From NCBI GenBank assembly GCA_000517565.1, contig CP007051.1:1235001-1279926 (forward strand): a stretch of DNA of 44,926 nucleotides. The letters run 5' to 3'. This DNA comes from Desulfurella acetivorans A63 (lineage in GTDB: Bacteria; Campylobacterota_A; Desulfurellia; Desulfurellales; Desulfurellaceae). Each line of letters opens with the position of its first letter. The first letter of the stretch is position 1. The position numbers and the translations under genes were made by a program. The notes beneath the pieces are model-generated. The model worked only from the letters and a program-made list of their open reading frames with translations. It made no database searches and was not told the DNA's origin. This document shows, one piece after another, positions 8,941 to 19,043 of the stretch.

Positions 8941-8976
8941 AAAATCAAAGCTTAATATTAAGCTTTGATTTTTTTC
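8941..8976 (+). terminator. Terminator after hao
   Basis: A perfect 30-base palindrome (8942-8971, left arm AAATCAAAGCTTAAT) is followed by further T residues to 8975. It ends the nrfH-hao transcript. Confidence 0.85.
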
Positions 8977-8991
8977 TCAATAATTTTGTCA

Positions 8992-9020
8992 TTGAAAAGT
9001 TAATTCAAAATTGTATAATG
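8992..9020 (+). promoter_or_regulatory. Promoter of ccsA-resB
   Basis: TTGAAA (8992-8997) and a perfect TATAAT (9015-9020) are separated by 17 bp, about 58 bases before the ccsA start. No FNR-type palindrome is visible here, so the maturation genes may be constitutive. Confidence 0.7.
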
Positions 9021-9077
9021 AAATTGAGGCGAAAGTAGTGCAAACGATTTTTAATATTAAAATTAAAGAGGTTTTGA

Positions 9078-10031
9078 ATGTACTCTAATATTTTATCTAT
9101 TTCTAATTTTGTTTATATTGCAAGTGCTTTTGTTTTAATTTTGAGTTTTATTGTTAGAAAAAAAAGTATTGATGTTGCTGGAAAAAGCTTATTTGTTTTA
9201 GCATTTTTTATTGAATTTTTATACTTTACACTTAGATTCATTGAAACTTACCAAAAAGGCTATGATTATCTACCTGTTACAAATGCATTTGAATCGTTTG
9301 TTTTTTTTACGCTGTGTTTAGGTTTTTTGCAAACACTGATGATAAAAAAAACTTCTGTTTTTATAGTCCTTTTTAGTTCAATTGTTATAAGTGCAACACT
9401 TCTAGCATTATCTATAGCTGGATTTAGCCAGCATATAGAGCCACTTATACCAGCGCTTAAAAGCAACTGGCTTGTTGCACATGTTATAACTTCATTTTTA
9501 GCATATGCTGCATTTGCCATAAACTTTGTAGCAAGCTCATTTGTTTTGTACTCATCACAAAAACGCATTGACAAAATTGTTGGCTCAATAATGTTTGGAG
9601 GGATACTTAGCTTAATGTTTACAGCTGTTATTGTTAGCATAACTCATAGTAGCCCTTTGGTAGTAGGGATTGTATTTTTGGTATTAATTTCAACAATGTT
9701 ATTTGTTTTAAGCTTTATACTAAAGCCATATACAAGCAAAGAATGGATTGAAAAACCGCTTGTGTTTGGGTTTGTACTGCTAACAATAGGCATTATTACT
9801 GGTTCAATATGGGCAAAATACGCCTGGGGTGGCTATTGGAGTTGGGATCCCAAAGAAACGTGGAGTTTTATTACGTGGATTGTATATTTAATAAATTTGC
9901 ACTTTGCAAGAAAGAAAAAGAGTGCAAGATTTTTGGCTTATTTGGGTGTAATTGGATTTTTAAGCGTACTTATTACATACCTCGGTGTAAATTTTGTATT
10001 GCCAGGTTTACATAGCTATGGATCAAATTAA
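9078..10031 (+). CDS. ccsA: Cytochrome c biogenesis protein CcsA (ResC-type, System II)
   Basis: This 317-residue integral membrane protein has about eight spans. The WWD heme-handling motif appears as YAWGGYWSWDPKETWSFITW around residues 250-270. Conserved histidines flank it (for example the His in LVAHVITSFLAY and LPGLHSYG at the end). With ResB it forms the System II synthase that exports heme and attaches it to CxxCH motifs. The ATG at 9078 follows AGAGG. The resB start lies inside its last codons. Placement just after nrfH-hao fits the 12 heme sites those genes specify. Confidence 0.93.
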   Translation: MYSNILSISNFVYIASAFVLILSFIVRKKSIDVAGKSLFVLAFFIEFLYFTLRFIETYQKGYDYLPVTNAFESFVFFTLCLGFLQTLMIKKTSVFIVLFSSIVISATLLALSIAGFSQHIEPLIPALKSNWLVAHVITSFLAYAAFAINFVASSFVLYSSQKRIDKIVGSIMFGGILSLMFTAVIVSITHSSPLVVGIVFLVLISTMLFVLSFILKPYTSKEWIEKPLVFGFVLLTIGIITGSIWAKYAWGGYWSWDPKETWSFITWIVYLINLHFARKKKSARFLAYLGVIGFLSVLITYLGVNFVLPGLHSYGSN

Positions 10032-11115
10032 TATTTTTATTGACAAAATATATAATTTTTTAAAAAGTCTTACACTAGCAGTTGTTCTTCTTAGCTTGAT
10101 AGCTTTTTTTAGTGCAATAGGCACAATTGCCAGTAATGTTAAATTTTTAAAAGATTTAGGTTTAGACAATGTTTATTATTCAAAATGGTTTTTATTGCTA
10201 ATTGTATTGTTTGTAATAAATTTAGTGCTTTGCACTCTAAGTATGATACCAACTACAAAAGCACTATTTAGCCCAAAAGCACCAAATAAAATCTTTAAAA
10301 GCAAAAGAAAAGATACAAAAACACATTTAATCAATTTACTTAAATCAAAAAAACTCTATATTCAACAAAAAGATGATCTTATCGCAGCTTATAGATATCC
10401 AGTTAGAAAATTTGCCGTATACGGTATTCACCTTGGCATTTTTATTGTAGCTTTTGGCGCTTTGGTAGGCTCTATTTGGGGGTTTCGTGGTATAATGGAA
10501 ATTCCACAAAATGAGGCTAGCAATATCGTAGTAACAAGAAATAACTACTTAAGTTTACCCTTTTCTGTTTATAATAAAAATTTTACTGTAAGTTTTTATC
10601 ATAACAAAGATATACCATCTGAGTACAAAACTACAGGATACATTATTGATTCAACTCAAAAAATACCATTTAGTACAACAGTTAACCATCCATTTATACA
10701 CAAAGGCATATGGTTTTACCAGGCAAGCTACCAGCTAAACCCACATGATAGTTTTATTATTTTAAACGTAAACAATTCCAGGGTTCAGCTGTATTTGCAC
10801 AAGCCTGTATCTATTGACAATGCTCAGTTTTATCTAGCAAATTTGAGCTATTACAATTCAAAACCTATAGCTCTGTTGTATGTAGAATTACCTCAAGGCA
10901 GTGCGTCTGGATGGATAAAACTTGGTGATAGTGCAAACCTTGGCCCAATAAATATTGTTTTTGAGCAAGCCAAAGAAAGCTATATAACTATACTAAGCGT
11001 GGCAAAAGATCCCGGATCAAATATTGTAATTGTTGGTTTTATTATTATGATAGCAAGCTCAATGCTTATATTCTTGAGGTTCAGACGCAGAGTATACAAG
11101 GTAGAGCAAATTTAA
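10018..11115 (+). CDS. resB: Cytochrome c biogenesis protein ResB (CcsB)
   Basis: This 365-residue protein has three N-terminal spans, a large periplasmic domain (about residues 150-325) and a final span near 335-355 followed by a basic tail (LRFRRRVYK). This is the ResB/Ccs1 layout, the apocytochrome-binding partner of CcsA. ATG 10018 overlaps the end of ccsA by 14 bases; an upstream in-frame ATG at 9994 would sit deeper inside ccsA and adds non-homologous residues. Translation is probably coupled to ccsA. The gene converges with narI, with a hairpin between them. Confidence 0.9.
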   Translation: MDQINIFIDKIYNFLKSLTLAVVLLSLIAFFSAIGTIASNVKFLKDLGLDNVYYSKWFLLLIVLFVINLVLCTLSMIPTTKALFSPKAPNKIFKSKRKDTKTHLINLLKSKKLYIQQKDDLIAAYRYPVRKFAVYGIHLGIFIVAFGALVGSIWGFRGIMEIPQNEASNIVVTRNNYLSLPFSVYNKNFTVSFYHNKDIPSEYKTTGYIIDSTQKIPFSTTVNHPFIHKGIWFYQASYQLNPHDSFIILNVNNSRVQLYLHKPVSIDNAQFYLANLSYYNSKPIALLYVELPQGSASGWIKLGDSANLGPINIVFEQAKESYITILSVAKDPGSNIVIVGFIIMIASSMLIFLRFRRRVYKVEQI

Positions 11116-11145
11116 AAAAACAACAACCAAATTATATGGTTGTTG
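11114..11145 (-). terminator. Terminator of the nar cluster (minus strand)
   Basis: CAACAACC (11121-11128) and GGTTGTTG (11138-11145) form an 8-bp stem. On the minus strand the stem is followed by seven T residues (11114-11120). The plus-strand side is less T-rich, so it acts mainly for narI. Confidence 0.8.
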
Positions 11146-11155
11146 TAGCAATTAT

Positions 11156-11854
11156 TTAATAAGTACTGTATCTTCTTACTATCTGCATTGCTCTTTTTGG
11201 ATAAGAAAATACTATACTAAAGCCACTAAATACGTGTACAAGCCTACTAAATGGTAAAAGTAAAAATAATGTAAGTCCCATAAAAATATGGAACTTGTAA
11301 ATAAAAGGCATACCGTTTAGATAGCTTGAAGCGTTTGCTTTAAATAAGACAATTGATTGGGCATAATTTGCAAACTTAACAAGCCATTGGCCATCCTTAT
11401 CCAACAGATAAGAATAAGGAACACTCATGAGTCCTGCAGCAACTGTTAATAAAATCCATAACAAAACAACAAAATCCATTGTTGTAGATGTATAGTATAT
11501 ATAATCATTAAAAAATCTTCGTATAATTAGCAAAAACACACCTACTATGCAAATTATGCCAGATACTGAGCCAGCATATATTTCTATAATTTGATGTGTT
11601 TTATCTGTTAAACCAAATAAACCAAAAATAAAATGTGGTGTCAATAGTCCACCCAAATGCCCTAAAAAGAGCGCAAGTATTCCTATATGAAAAAGATTAT
11701 TAGCAACTCTTAGCTGATTTTTCTCTAAAAGTTCACTAGAGCTGGATTTCCAGTCAAGTGGCATATAAACAAACCTAAAAATACTCCCAACAACAAAAAT
11801 TGCTAAAACAATATAAGGGTAGATGCCAAACAAAAAATAATTAAGGTAGTCCAT
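11156..11854 (-). CDS. narI: Respiratory nitrate reductase gamma subunit NarI
   Basis: This 232-residue membrane diheme cytochrome b has five predicted spans. Histidines suited to heme ligation are in NNLFHIGILALFLGHLGG (two His) and in the C-terminal spans (YKFHIFMGLTLF and RLVHVFSG). NarI oxidises menaquinol and feeds the NarH iron-sulfur chain. It overlaps narJ by 14 bases. The frame is intact, unlike narG in the same cluster, and a terminator follows. Confidence 0.93.
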   Translation of the reverse strand: MDYLNYFLFGIYPYIVLAIFVVGSIFRFVYMPLDWKSSSSELLEKNQLRVANNLFHIGILALFLGHLGGLLTPHFIFGLFGLTDKTHQIIEIYAGSVSGIICIVGVFLLIIRRFFNDYIYYTSTTMDFVVLLWILLTVAAGLMSVPYSYLLDKDGQWLVKFANYAQSIVLFKANASSYLNGMPFIYKFHIFMGLTLFLLLPFSRLVHVFSGFSIVFSYPKRAMQIVRRYSTY

Positions 11855-12335
11855 CTAAAACCCCCTTTTTACTCAACACTTCAAAAATTACACAATATGG
11901 GCTTTCAAATTCTTGTAGCTTTTTATAAATATTTTCCAGAATACTCTTGTAAGGTGCAATATCTTCCAAGACTTCTTCTTTTTTAAGAAAAGATAGATAC
12001 TCTAAATACATTGGCAAAAAATCAGGTGTATGATTTTGTTGCGGTTTTAAGCCTAACTTAGAGTATTTTTCAATAAAGTCAAGCAACTTTTGCCCTTTTG
12101 TTTTATCATCTTTAAAATGCTCAAGCAAATACAAACTGCAAGATGGCGTTAAATCAAAAACAAAAGTATAGTGTTTTTGCTGATCTAATATGTCTATTTT
12201 TTCCATATAATCTAAAAGTGGCATCAAAAATTCCAGCTTATTTTTAACCGCAAATGCTCTAAATTCGCTAATGTAATTTGTTAATTCTTCACCTGGGTAT
12301 AAAAGCAAGACACTAAAGAGCTTTAAAGTCTTCAT
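11841..12335 (-). CDS. narJ: Nitrate reductase assembly chaperone NarJ
   Basis: This 164-residue soluble, helical protein has the NarJ/TorD-type features LFSVLLLYPGEELTNYI at the N-terminus and LPMYLEYLSFL in the middle. NarJ binds apo-NarG and controls molybdenum cofactor insertion and membrane docking. It is shorter than the ~230 residues of enterobacterial NarJ but comparable to compact forms. It starts three bases after narK and overlaps narI. Its usual client is broken in this sequence. Confidence 0.88.
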   Translation of the reverse strand: MKTLKLFSVLLLYPGEELTNYISEFRAFAVKNKLEFLMPLLDYMEKIDILDQQKHYTFVFDLTPSCSLYLLEHFKDDKTKGQKLLDFIEKYSKLGLKPQQNHTPDFLPMYLEYLSFLKKEEVLEDIAPYKSILENIYKKLQEFESPYCVIFEVLSKKGVLDGLP

Positions 12336-12338
12336 TTT

Positions 12339-13616
12339 TTATGCTTTGGCTTTTAATTTTAAATAATATGCAATAGCAATTGAAACTACAGCAAGTACAA
12401 CAAACACAATAAACCCTTTTGCATAACCAGCGCTTTTATATACTGCAACAAATTCCCCCATTATAGGCGGTATAACAAAACCGCCAAACGCACCAAGTCC
12501 GCCTACCCAGCCAGCAGCCCCGCCAACCGCGTCGCTTACGAGTTTTGGCACAAGTTTAAATACGGCTGCATTATTTACTCCCATGCCTATTGCAAGTACA
12601 ATTTCTGATAAAATTGCAAAACCTATTGAATTAGCTAAAAATAAACCTAAAGCACCAATACCCATAAGTGCAAGTGAAATAATTGCTGTATTTGCACCAC
12701 CTATTTTATCGGCAATAACACCGCCTGCTATACGAATAGCAGAAGTCAAAATAGAGTAAGTAGCAGTCAATAGCCCAGCATATACAAGGCTTAAATTAAA
12801 ATAAGACTTCCAGTATGTAGGTAGCCAAGCAGTTAAAGCAACAAAACCACCGAATGTGGTAAAGTATAAAATTACAAGCAACCATGTATTAAAATTTTTA
12901 GCAGACAAAGTCAGACTTTCAACAAGGCTTTTTGATGGAAAGAGTTCTTGTCCTAAACTTTTTGCTTGCTCAATGGCCTTTTTTTCATCCAATCCTTTTT
13001 GTTTTAATTGAAAATAAGGCGCATTTTTACCTGTTGCATAGTATAAGATTGTTCCTATTACCAAAAAACCTAACCAGATAAGATAAGAGTTGAATAAACC
13101 CAGTTTGTGTAGGGCTATTGGTAACAAAAAAGAGAAAATACCAGGCGCCAGATTACCAACACCAGCGTAAGTTCCCAAAGCAAAACCTTGCTTTTGTTGC
13201 GGATACCAGTATGAAACCTGACTGATTCCAACAGAAAAGGTAGCAATACCGCTTCCACTGAGCAACCCAAATAACAATAAAAGCTCATATACACCGCTTC
13301 TTAAGTTATTAAACATAACCATATATATAACAATTGATAATCCTAATAGTCCAATAATAGCAATCAACATTAAAATCAAAAACGGCTTTCTGCCACCTGT
13401 CGTATCTACCCATGCAGAAAATGGTATTCTAAGAAGTGATCCGGATAAAGCAGGCATTGCAACAAGCAGACCTACCATCTGTGGTGTTAAGTTCAAAATG
13501 TCTTTAAATTTAGCAGCAGTTGGTCCAAAAAGTGCAACAGCAGCAAAGCCGAAAAAAAATCCCAGAGTTGCGCCAAATAACCCCTGAGCGGGTGTCCCTT
13601 TAATATTGTTCATCAT
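12339..13616 (-). CDS. narK: Nitrate/nitrite transporter NarK (MFS)
   Basis: This 425-residue major facilitator protein has 12 spans. Diagnostic stretches are GFFFGFAAVALFGPTAAKF at the N-terminus, RIPFSAWVDTTGGRKPF in the first cytoplasmic loop, and the two Gly-rich nitrate signature regions (LFGLLSGSGIATFSVGISQVS and GWVGGLGAFGGFVIPP). NarK proteins import nitrate or exchange it for nitrite. Its ATG overlaps the narH stop (TAATG arrangement). Its place between narH and narJ gives the less usual order G-H-K-J-I. It is intact. Confidence 0.92.
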   Translation of the reverse strand: MMNNIKGTPAQGLFGATLGFFFGFAAVALFGPTAAKFKDILNLTPQMVGLLVAMPALSGSLLRIPFSAWVDTTGGRKPFLILMLIAIIGLLGLSIVIYMVMFNNLRSGVYELLLLFGLLSGSGIATFSVGISQVSYWYPQQKQGFALGTYAGVGNLAPGIFSFLLPIALHKLGLFNSYLIWLGFLVIGTILYYATGKNAPYFQLKQKGLDEKKAIEQAKSLGQELFPSKSLVESLTLSAKNFNTWLLVILYFTTFGGFVALTAWLPTYWKSYFNLSLVYAGLLTATYSILTSAIRIAGGVIADKIGGANTAIISLALMGIGALGLFLANSIGFAILSEIVLAIGMGVNNAAVFKLVPKLVSDAVGGAAGWVGGLGAFGGFVIPPIMGEFVAVYKSAGYAKGFIVFVVLAVVSIAIAYYLKLKAKA

Positions 13617-15055
13617 TAGCCTCCAAAATCATTTCTTAAAAAGCCAACAGTGCCTTGTTTTTTAAAATTATCCTGGTGAAATTCACTGTGAAGTGTTGGT
13701 ATAACATACCTATCTTCATATTTTGCAATAGCTAAATACCTATACATATCTTGAGCTTGATTTATGCTTAATCCCACTTGTTTTAACACATCTTCATCAA
13801 TTATACCTTCTACATTCTTTTTCCTAAAAAACCCCCTCAAAGCCATTAGTTTTTTTAATGCTGATACTATTGGTTTTCTATTTGAAGCGCACAAAAGATT
13901 TGCTAAATAATCAACAGGCAAGCTTAAGTCTTCAATATTGCCAAAAACTTCATCACTTTGAAATAACTCAGTTTTGTTGACAATTGGCGACAGTGGCGGT
14001 ATATAAAAATTCATTGGTAGTGTTCTAAATTCCACATGTAGACCAAAAGCAATTTTCCATTCAACCACCATCTTGTAGACAGGTGAGTTCTGTGCGGCTT
14101 CTATAAAATTTTCTGGTATACCATCTTTTCTGGCTTGCTTTATGACATTTTCATAAAAAGGATCTAAAAAGACACTTAATTGGGCTTCATACAAATCTTG
14201 TTTGTTTTGAGTCTTTGCAATTTGTTCGATTTTATCCTGATCGTATAGCAAAACACCAATATAGCGAATCTTTCCAACACAAGACTCGCTGCATACTGTA
14301 GGTTTTCCTACTTCAAGCCTTGGGTAGCATAATATACATTTTTCTGACTTTCCTGTTTTGTAATTGAAGTAGATCTTTTTATATGGACATGCACTTACGC
14401 ACATGCGCCAGCCTCTACATTTATTTTGGTCAATCAAAACAATGCCATCTTCATCCCTTTTGTATATGGCAGCAGACGGACAGCTTGCAACGCAGGCTGG
14501 ATTTAAGCAATGATTGCAAAGCCTTGGCAGATACATCATAAATGTATTTTCAAATTCTGAATAAATCTCTTTTTGCAAGTTTTCAAAGTTATAATCTTTT
14601 GAGCGATTTTCAAATTCACCGCCAAGGTCATCTTCCCAGTTTGGACCCCATTCTATCTCTATCTCTTTTTTCGTAATAGCTGATATTGGTTTTAGAGAAG
14701 GAAAATACTCTTCGTTTGATAATTTCAAATACTCGTAATCAAACTCGAAAGGCTCATAGTAGTCCTTTAATTTTGGCAGATTGGGGTTTGCAAATATATT
14801 TAACAAAATCGAAGTTTTTGATCCAAGGTTTAGTTTTAATTCATTGTTTTCAAGTTTCCATCCACCTTTGTATTTTGATTGATTTTCCCAATCTTTGGGA
14901 TATCCTATGCCTGGCTTTGTTTCTACATTATTAAACCATGCATATTCAAGCCCTTCCCTTTTTGTCCACACATTCTTGCATGTTACAGAACAGGTATGGC
15001 AGCCAATACATTTATCCAAATTTAGCACCATTGAAAGCTGAGCCTTTACCCTCAT
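13616..15055 (-). CDS. narH: Respiratory nitrate reductase beta subunit NarH
   Basis: This 479-residue iron-sulfur protein holds cysteines for four clusters: CIGCHTCSVTCKNVW near residue 16, CNHCLNPACVASCP, CRGWRMCVSACP (Trp in place of a Cys, the mark of the [3Fe-4S] site) and CILCYPRLEVG...CSESCVG. It carries electrons from NarI to NarG. The ATG at 15055 overlaps the narG stop as ATGA, typical of coupled nar subunits. It shows no frameshift or internal stop. Confidence 0.95.
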   Translation of the reverse strand: MRVKAQLSMVLNLDKCIGCHTCSVTCKNVWTKREGLEYAWFNNVETKPGIGYPKDWENQSKYKGGWKLENNELKLNLGSKTSILLNIFANPNLPKLKDYYEPFEFDYEYLKLSNEEYFPSLKPISAITKKEIEIEWGPNWEDDLGGEFENRSKDYNFENLQKEIYSEFENTFMMYLPRLCNHCLNPACVASCPSAAIYKRDEDGIVLIDQNKCRGWRMCVSACPYKKIYFNYKTGKSEKCILCYPRLEVGKPTVCSESCVGKIRYIGVLLYDQDKIEQIAKTQNKQDLYEAQLSVFLDPFYENVIKQARKDGIPENFIEAAQNSPVYKMVVEWKIAFGLHVEFRTLPMNFYIPPLSPIVNKTELFQSDEVFGNIEDLSLPVDYLANLLCASNRKPIVSALKKLMALRGFFRKKNVEGIIDEDVLKQVGLSINQAQDMYRYLAIAKYEDRYVIPTLHSEFHQDNFKKQGTVGFLRNDFGG

Positions 15056-18000
15056 AGCGCCTCCTGTGATTTTTGTTTTTTAGACCATGTAGGTTTTTGC
15101 AACTTTCTTACAACAACAAAATCGTCTCTGTTTGAACCTACAGTCCCGTAGTAATTAAAAGAATAAGATAGCTGGGCATAGCCTCCTATCATATGAAGCG
15201 GATTTAATAGTACTTTAATCACGCTGTTGTGCACTCCACCACGATTCTTGGTCCTTTCTGAGATTGGTGTATTTATAACTTTATCTTGAGCATGATACAT
15301 AAAAGCACTGCCTTTTGGTATTCTTTGGCTTACAACTACCCTGGCTAGCACAACACCATTTTTATTGAATGCTTCAATCCAATCATTGTCTTTTAAACCT
15401 AAAATTTTAGCATCAGACTCACTTATCCATATATGCGGTCCACCTCTTGAAAGCGTTTGCAATGTTAGCAAATCCACATATGTTGAGTGTATCCCAAACT
15501 TTTGATGAGCTGTACTCCATTTTAGTGTAAGCGTATTGTCTTCTTTGTTTATATTTGATAAAGATTTTGCATCAACTAAAGGCTTATAAACTGCAAAGTT
15601 TTCACCAAATAGCTGCATCCACTTGTGGTCCTGATAAAACTGAATTCTGCCTGTTAGTGTTCGCCACGGTATGTACTCATGTACATTCTGATAATTAGCG
15701 CTATATGGTATTTCTTTTGACTCAATACCGCTCCATATAGGCGAAGTAACTGTCCTTCGAGGTTGGATTTGTAAATCAACAAATTTTAAGCTGTAATCAA
15801 TTGGTGGCCTTATATTGTTGTGCAAGCTGCCTGTTTTTAAAGATAAATTATCAAATGCTTTATGCGATACTTTTGCATTGGTTTCGGGTGCTAACTCTAA
15901 AATCGCCTCGCATACTTCTTTGGCGTTTTCTATTTTAGCTTTATTATCAATTTCACCATTTAGCTTTTTTAAATACTCAACTTCTTCTTTTGTATCCTAA
16001 CTTACACCTTTTGCACCATTGCCAAGTTTTTCTAACAATGGGCCAAGCGTTGTATACTGCTTGTAAACATTCGGATAATCCCTCTCAATAATGCTTATCG
16101 TAGGAAAATTTTTACCTGGAATAATCTCTGTATTGTCTACTTTCCAATCTTTTGGCTCAAATGCTTGACCAAGCTCTGCAGGTGTATCGTGCATAAGGGG
16201 TGAAAGTACCAATTATTTTTGAACACCTAAATGATCTTTGGCAAGCTCTGAAAATTTTTTTGCAAGCTCTTTAAATATATCCCAATCATTTTTGCTTTCC
16301 CATAAAGGATCAAGCGCTTTGGAAAAAGGGTGTATAAATGGATGCATATCAGTTGTACTTAGATCTTCTTTTTCGTACCAGCTTGCAGCAGGCAAAACTA
16401 TATCCGAATAAATACATGTGGTAGACATTCGAAAATCAAGCGTTACAAGTAAATCAAGTTTACCTTCAACTGAATTTCTCCATACAATTTCTTTCGGACG
16501 CTTGCTTTCATCAATTTCTTTCGCTAAAACGCCAGATTTTGTACCAAGCAAATGTTTCAGGAAATACTCATGACCTTTAGAGCTTGCTCCAAGTAGATTT
16601 GAACGCCACACAAACATATTGCGCACAAAATTTGCTGGATTATCTGGGTCTTCAAAAGCAAATCTTATCCTGGACTCTTTAAGGTTGTTTATTAAATAAT
16701 CTTTTGGATCAAGATTTTGATTTTGAGCGTCTTTTATTATTTCTATTGGGTTTTTATCCAAATACGGTGTAGCTGGAAGCCAACCCATTCTAACAGCCTT
16801 TACATTAAAATCAGCTGGCGAATAATCCTTGTATGTATTTTCAGCCAAAGGTGATAACAAATCACCTATTTTTACATCTTCGTATCTAAACTGATCTGTA
16901 TGAAAGTAATAGAATGAAGTTGAATTCATTTGCCTTGGTGGTCTATACCAATCAAGCGCAAATGCAATCGCACTCCATCCTGCAAGCGGTCTTACCTTTT
17001 CCTGACCTACATAATGAGCCTACCCACCACCGGATTGACCGATACAGCCGCACATTGTAAGCATATTTATCACGCTTCGATAAATTGTATCGGTATAATA
17101 GTAATGATTAACTCCAGCACCAATTATAACCATCGATTTACCTTTTGTTAAAAGAGCATTTTTAGCAAACTCTCGTGCAATTTTAATTACAATTTCTTTT
17201 TTAACGCCTGTGAATTTTTCCTGCCAGGCTGGCGTGTATGCACAATCATCATCGTAAGTTTTAGCCGTATTTAAATCGTTTAAGTTTCTATCAATCCCAT
17301 AGTGAGCTGCTAATAGATCAAATACACTTGCTACTATATATTGATTGCCTTTTTTGTTAATTTTTAGTGCCGGCACTTTTCTTTTTATTATAGAATTGTC
17401 CGTAAAGTCTCCAAAACCAACTTCTACTACATCAGTAGCTATGTCAATTAGGCTAAGTTTTGGGTCTATATCTTTATTAGCTAAAGAGTCTTTTAAATGC
17501 AAATTCCATTTGCCATTATTTTCGTATCTAAAACCTATACTGCCATTAATTATTGTAGTCTGATGTCAATATGGAATTCTTTAAAAATTACATGACCCAT
17601 AGCTAGTGCTAGCGCAGCATCGCTGCCTGGTCGGGGCGCAACCCATACATCGGCAAACTTTGATGCTTCACTAAAGTCTGGCGATATGACAACAGTTTTT
17701 GTCCCCTTATAGCGTACTTCTGTGTAAAAGTGAGCATCTGGCCTTCTGGTTTGAGGTACATTGGAACCCCAAAGCACTAAATATGTAGAATTATACCAGT
17801 CTGCAGATTCTGGCACATCTGTTTGCTCACCAAATACTTGAGGAGATGACGGTGGTAAATCGCAATACCAATCATAAAAACTACCTACTGCTCCTCCGAT
17901 TAAAGATAAGTATCTAGCACCAGATGCATAGCTAACCATACTCATAGCCGGTATAGGACTGAAGCCAAAAATTCTATCTGGACCGTATGTTTTAATCGTA

Positions 18001-18530
18001 TATATATTTGCAGCAGCAATAATTTCTAAAGCTTCATCAAAACTTACTCTTACAAAACCACCCAAACCTCTTTTTTGTTTGTAGATTTTACTATTGTCTG
18101 ATTCAACAATAGCTTTCCATGCTTCCACTGGATTAAGTGTCTTCCTTTTTTCTCTGTATGGCTTTAACAACTCACTTCTTATTATGGGGTATTTTATGCG
18201 GTGAGGGCTATAAAGGTAACTTGAGTAGCTTGCACCACTTGGACAACCTCTTGGCTCATATTCAGGAAGGCCATCTTGTGTTTGTGGGTAGTCATTTTGT
18301 TGTATATCGTAGGTTATAATGCCGTTTTTTACAAATATTTGCCAACTACAAGAGCCTGTGCAGTTTACACCATGCGTGCTCCTAACAATCTTGTCATAAG
18401 AAAATCTGTTTCTATAACCATTTTCCCATGTCCTATCTTCCAGCCTTTCTTCAATAAAGCCGCTTGAATTTTTTTGAGATTTTTTAAAAAAAGAATAGCG
18501 CTCTAAAAAACCCATACCGCCCCTTTTCAT
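15052..18530 (-). pseudogene. narG: narG, respiratory nitrate reductase alpha subunit, broken by three stops and an internal deletion
   Basis: The translated pieces match NarG from end to end. The N-terminus has HGVNCTGSCSW (cluster ligands), EPRGCPSGASYS and SADWYNSTYLVLWGSNVPQTR; the end has GGYAQLSYSFNYYGTVGSNRDDFVVVRK. Four lesions are visible. Near 17550-17565 the frame changes and about 60 residues are missing between KEFHID and NGSIGFRYE. Three stops then lie in one otherwise open frame: TAG at 17020-17022, where NarG has Trp (GGGW-AHYVGQEK); TAA at 16213-16215 (QK*LVLSP); and TAG at 15997-15999, where Trp is expected (GVSW-DTKEE). Both Trp sites are one G-to-A change from TGG. The molybdenum catalytic subunit cannot be made as one chain. 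An FNR-type site lies 47-60 bp upstream. The start could also be ATG 18515, after AGGGG. Confidence 0.93.
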
Positions 18531-18547
18531 GATATTATTTATCTAAT

Positions 18548-18590
18548 AACATAAACAACTTTTTCAGAAAAAAAAATTGACATATATCAA
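18548..18590 (-). promoter_or_regulatory. CRP/FNR-type operator and -10 upstream of narG
   Basis: TTGACATATATCAA (18577-18590) is identical to the site before nrfH. On the minus strand a -10 TATGTT (18548-18553) starts about 30 bp from the palindrome centre, the spacing of a class II FNR-activated promoter. Confidence 0.75.
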
Positions 18591-18614
18591 AAATTTAAAA
18601 ATTTTTTCACTAAA

Positions 18615-19043
18615 TTATACCGCAGGGTTTTCTTCGTCTAATAGCCTCTTTTCTCCTTGCAATTTTTGAATTTCTTTTACATCTTGCATAACTTCCAGTG
18701 TTCCATAATAATCACCATTTTCATCGTAAACGGGAAAATATCTTATATATAAAAACCTACCTTCAAAATTAATCCAAAAATCTGCTGATTTTCTCTTTTT
18801 TGCTCTAAAATCATCAAGGATTTTTTGCACTAAGTGTAAACTTTTTGGCGGATGGCATTTTTGAACCTTTCTACCAATATCCAATTTTGTTCTTGCAAAT
18901 GTCCTGCCCTCACGCGGTAAGTTGAAATATACTACATTATCGTCTTTATCCACAAATGACACATCGCATGGCAGGTTATCTAAAACTCTTAGCAAAACTT
19001 TAATATCTAAATCTTCAAAAAGCTCTAAGGTTGATTCATTCAT
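18615..19043 (-). CDS. PAS-domain sensor protein (separate PAS half of a DUF438-type protein)
   Basis: This 142-residue protein is one PAS domain: DVSFVDKDDNVVYFN, GRTFARTKLDIGRKVQKCHPPKS, FWINFEGRFLYIRYFPVYDENGDYYGTLEVMQDV. The KCHPPKS stretch, with adjacent Cys and His, is typical of the PAS part of DUF438 proteins. ATG 19043 follows AAGGAGGTG and overlaps the upstream stop by eight bases; the longer frame lacks a ribosome site and homology. In many anaerobes the DUF438, hemerythrin and PAS parts are a single polypeptide; here the PAS part is a separate coupled gene. A role in sensing redox or nitric oxide is inferred from the hcp/nar context. Confidence 0.82.
   Translation of the reverse strand: MNESTLELFEDLDIKVLLRVLDNLPCDVSFVDKDDNVVYFNLPREGRTFARTKLDIGRKVQKCHPPKSLHLVQKILDDFRAKKRKSADFWINFEGRFLYIRYFPVYDENGDYYGTLEVMQDVKEIQKLQGEKRLLDEENPAV

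Noticed and set aside
15997-17022. Recoding of TAG (pyrrolysine or suppressor) to explain the narG stops
   Set aside because: One of the three stops is TAA and there is also a frame-changing deletion. The two TAG codons replace conserved Trp, so pseudogene decay explains all lesions better.
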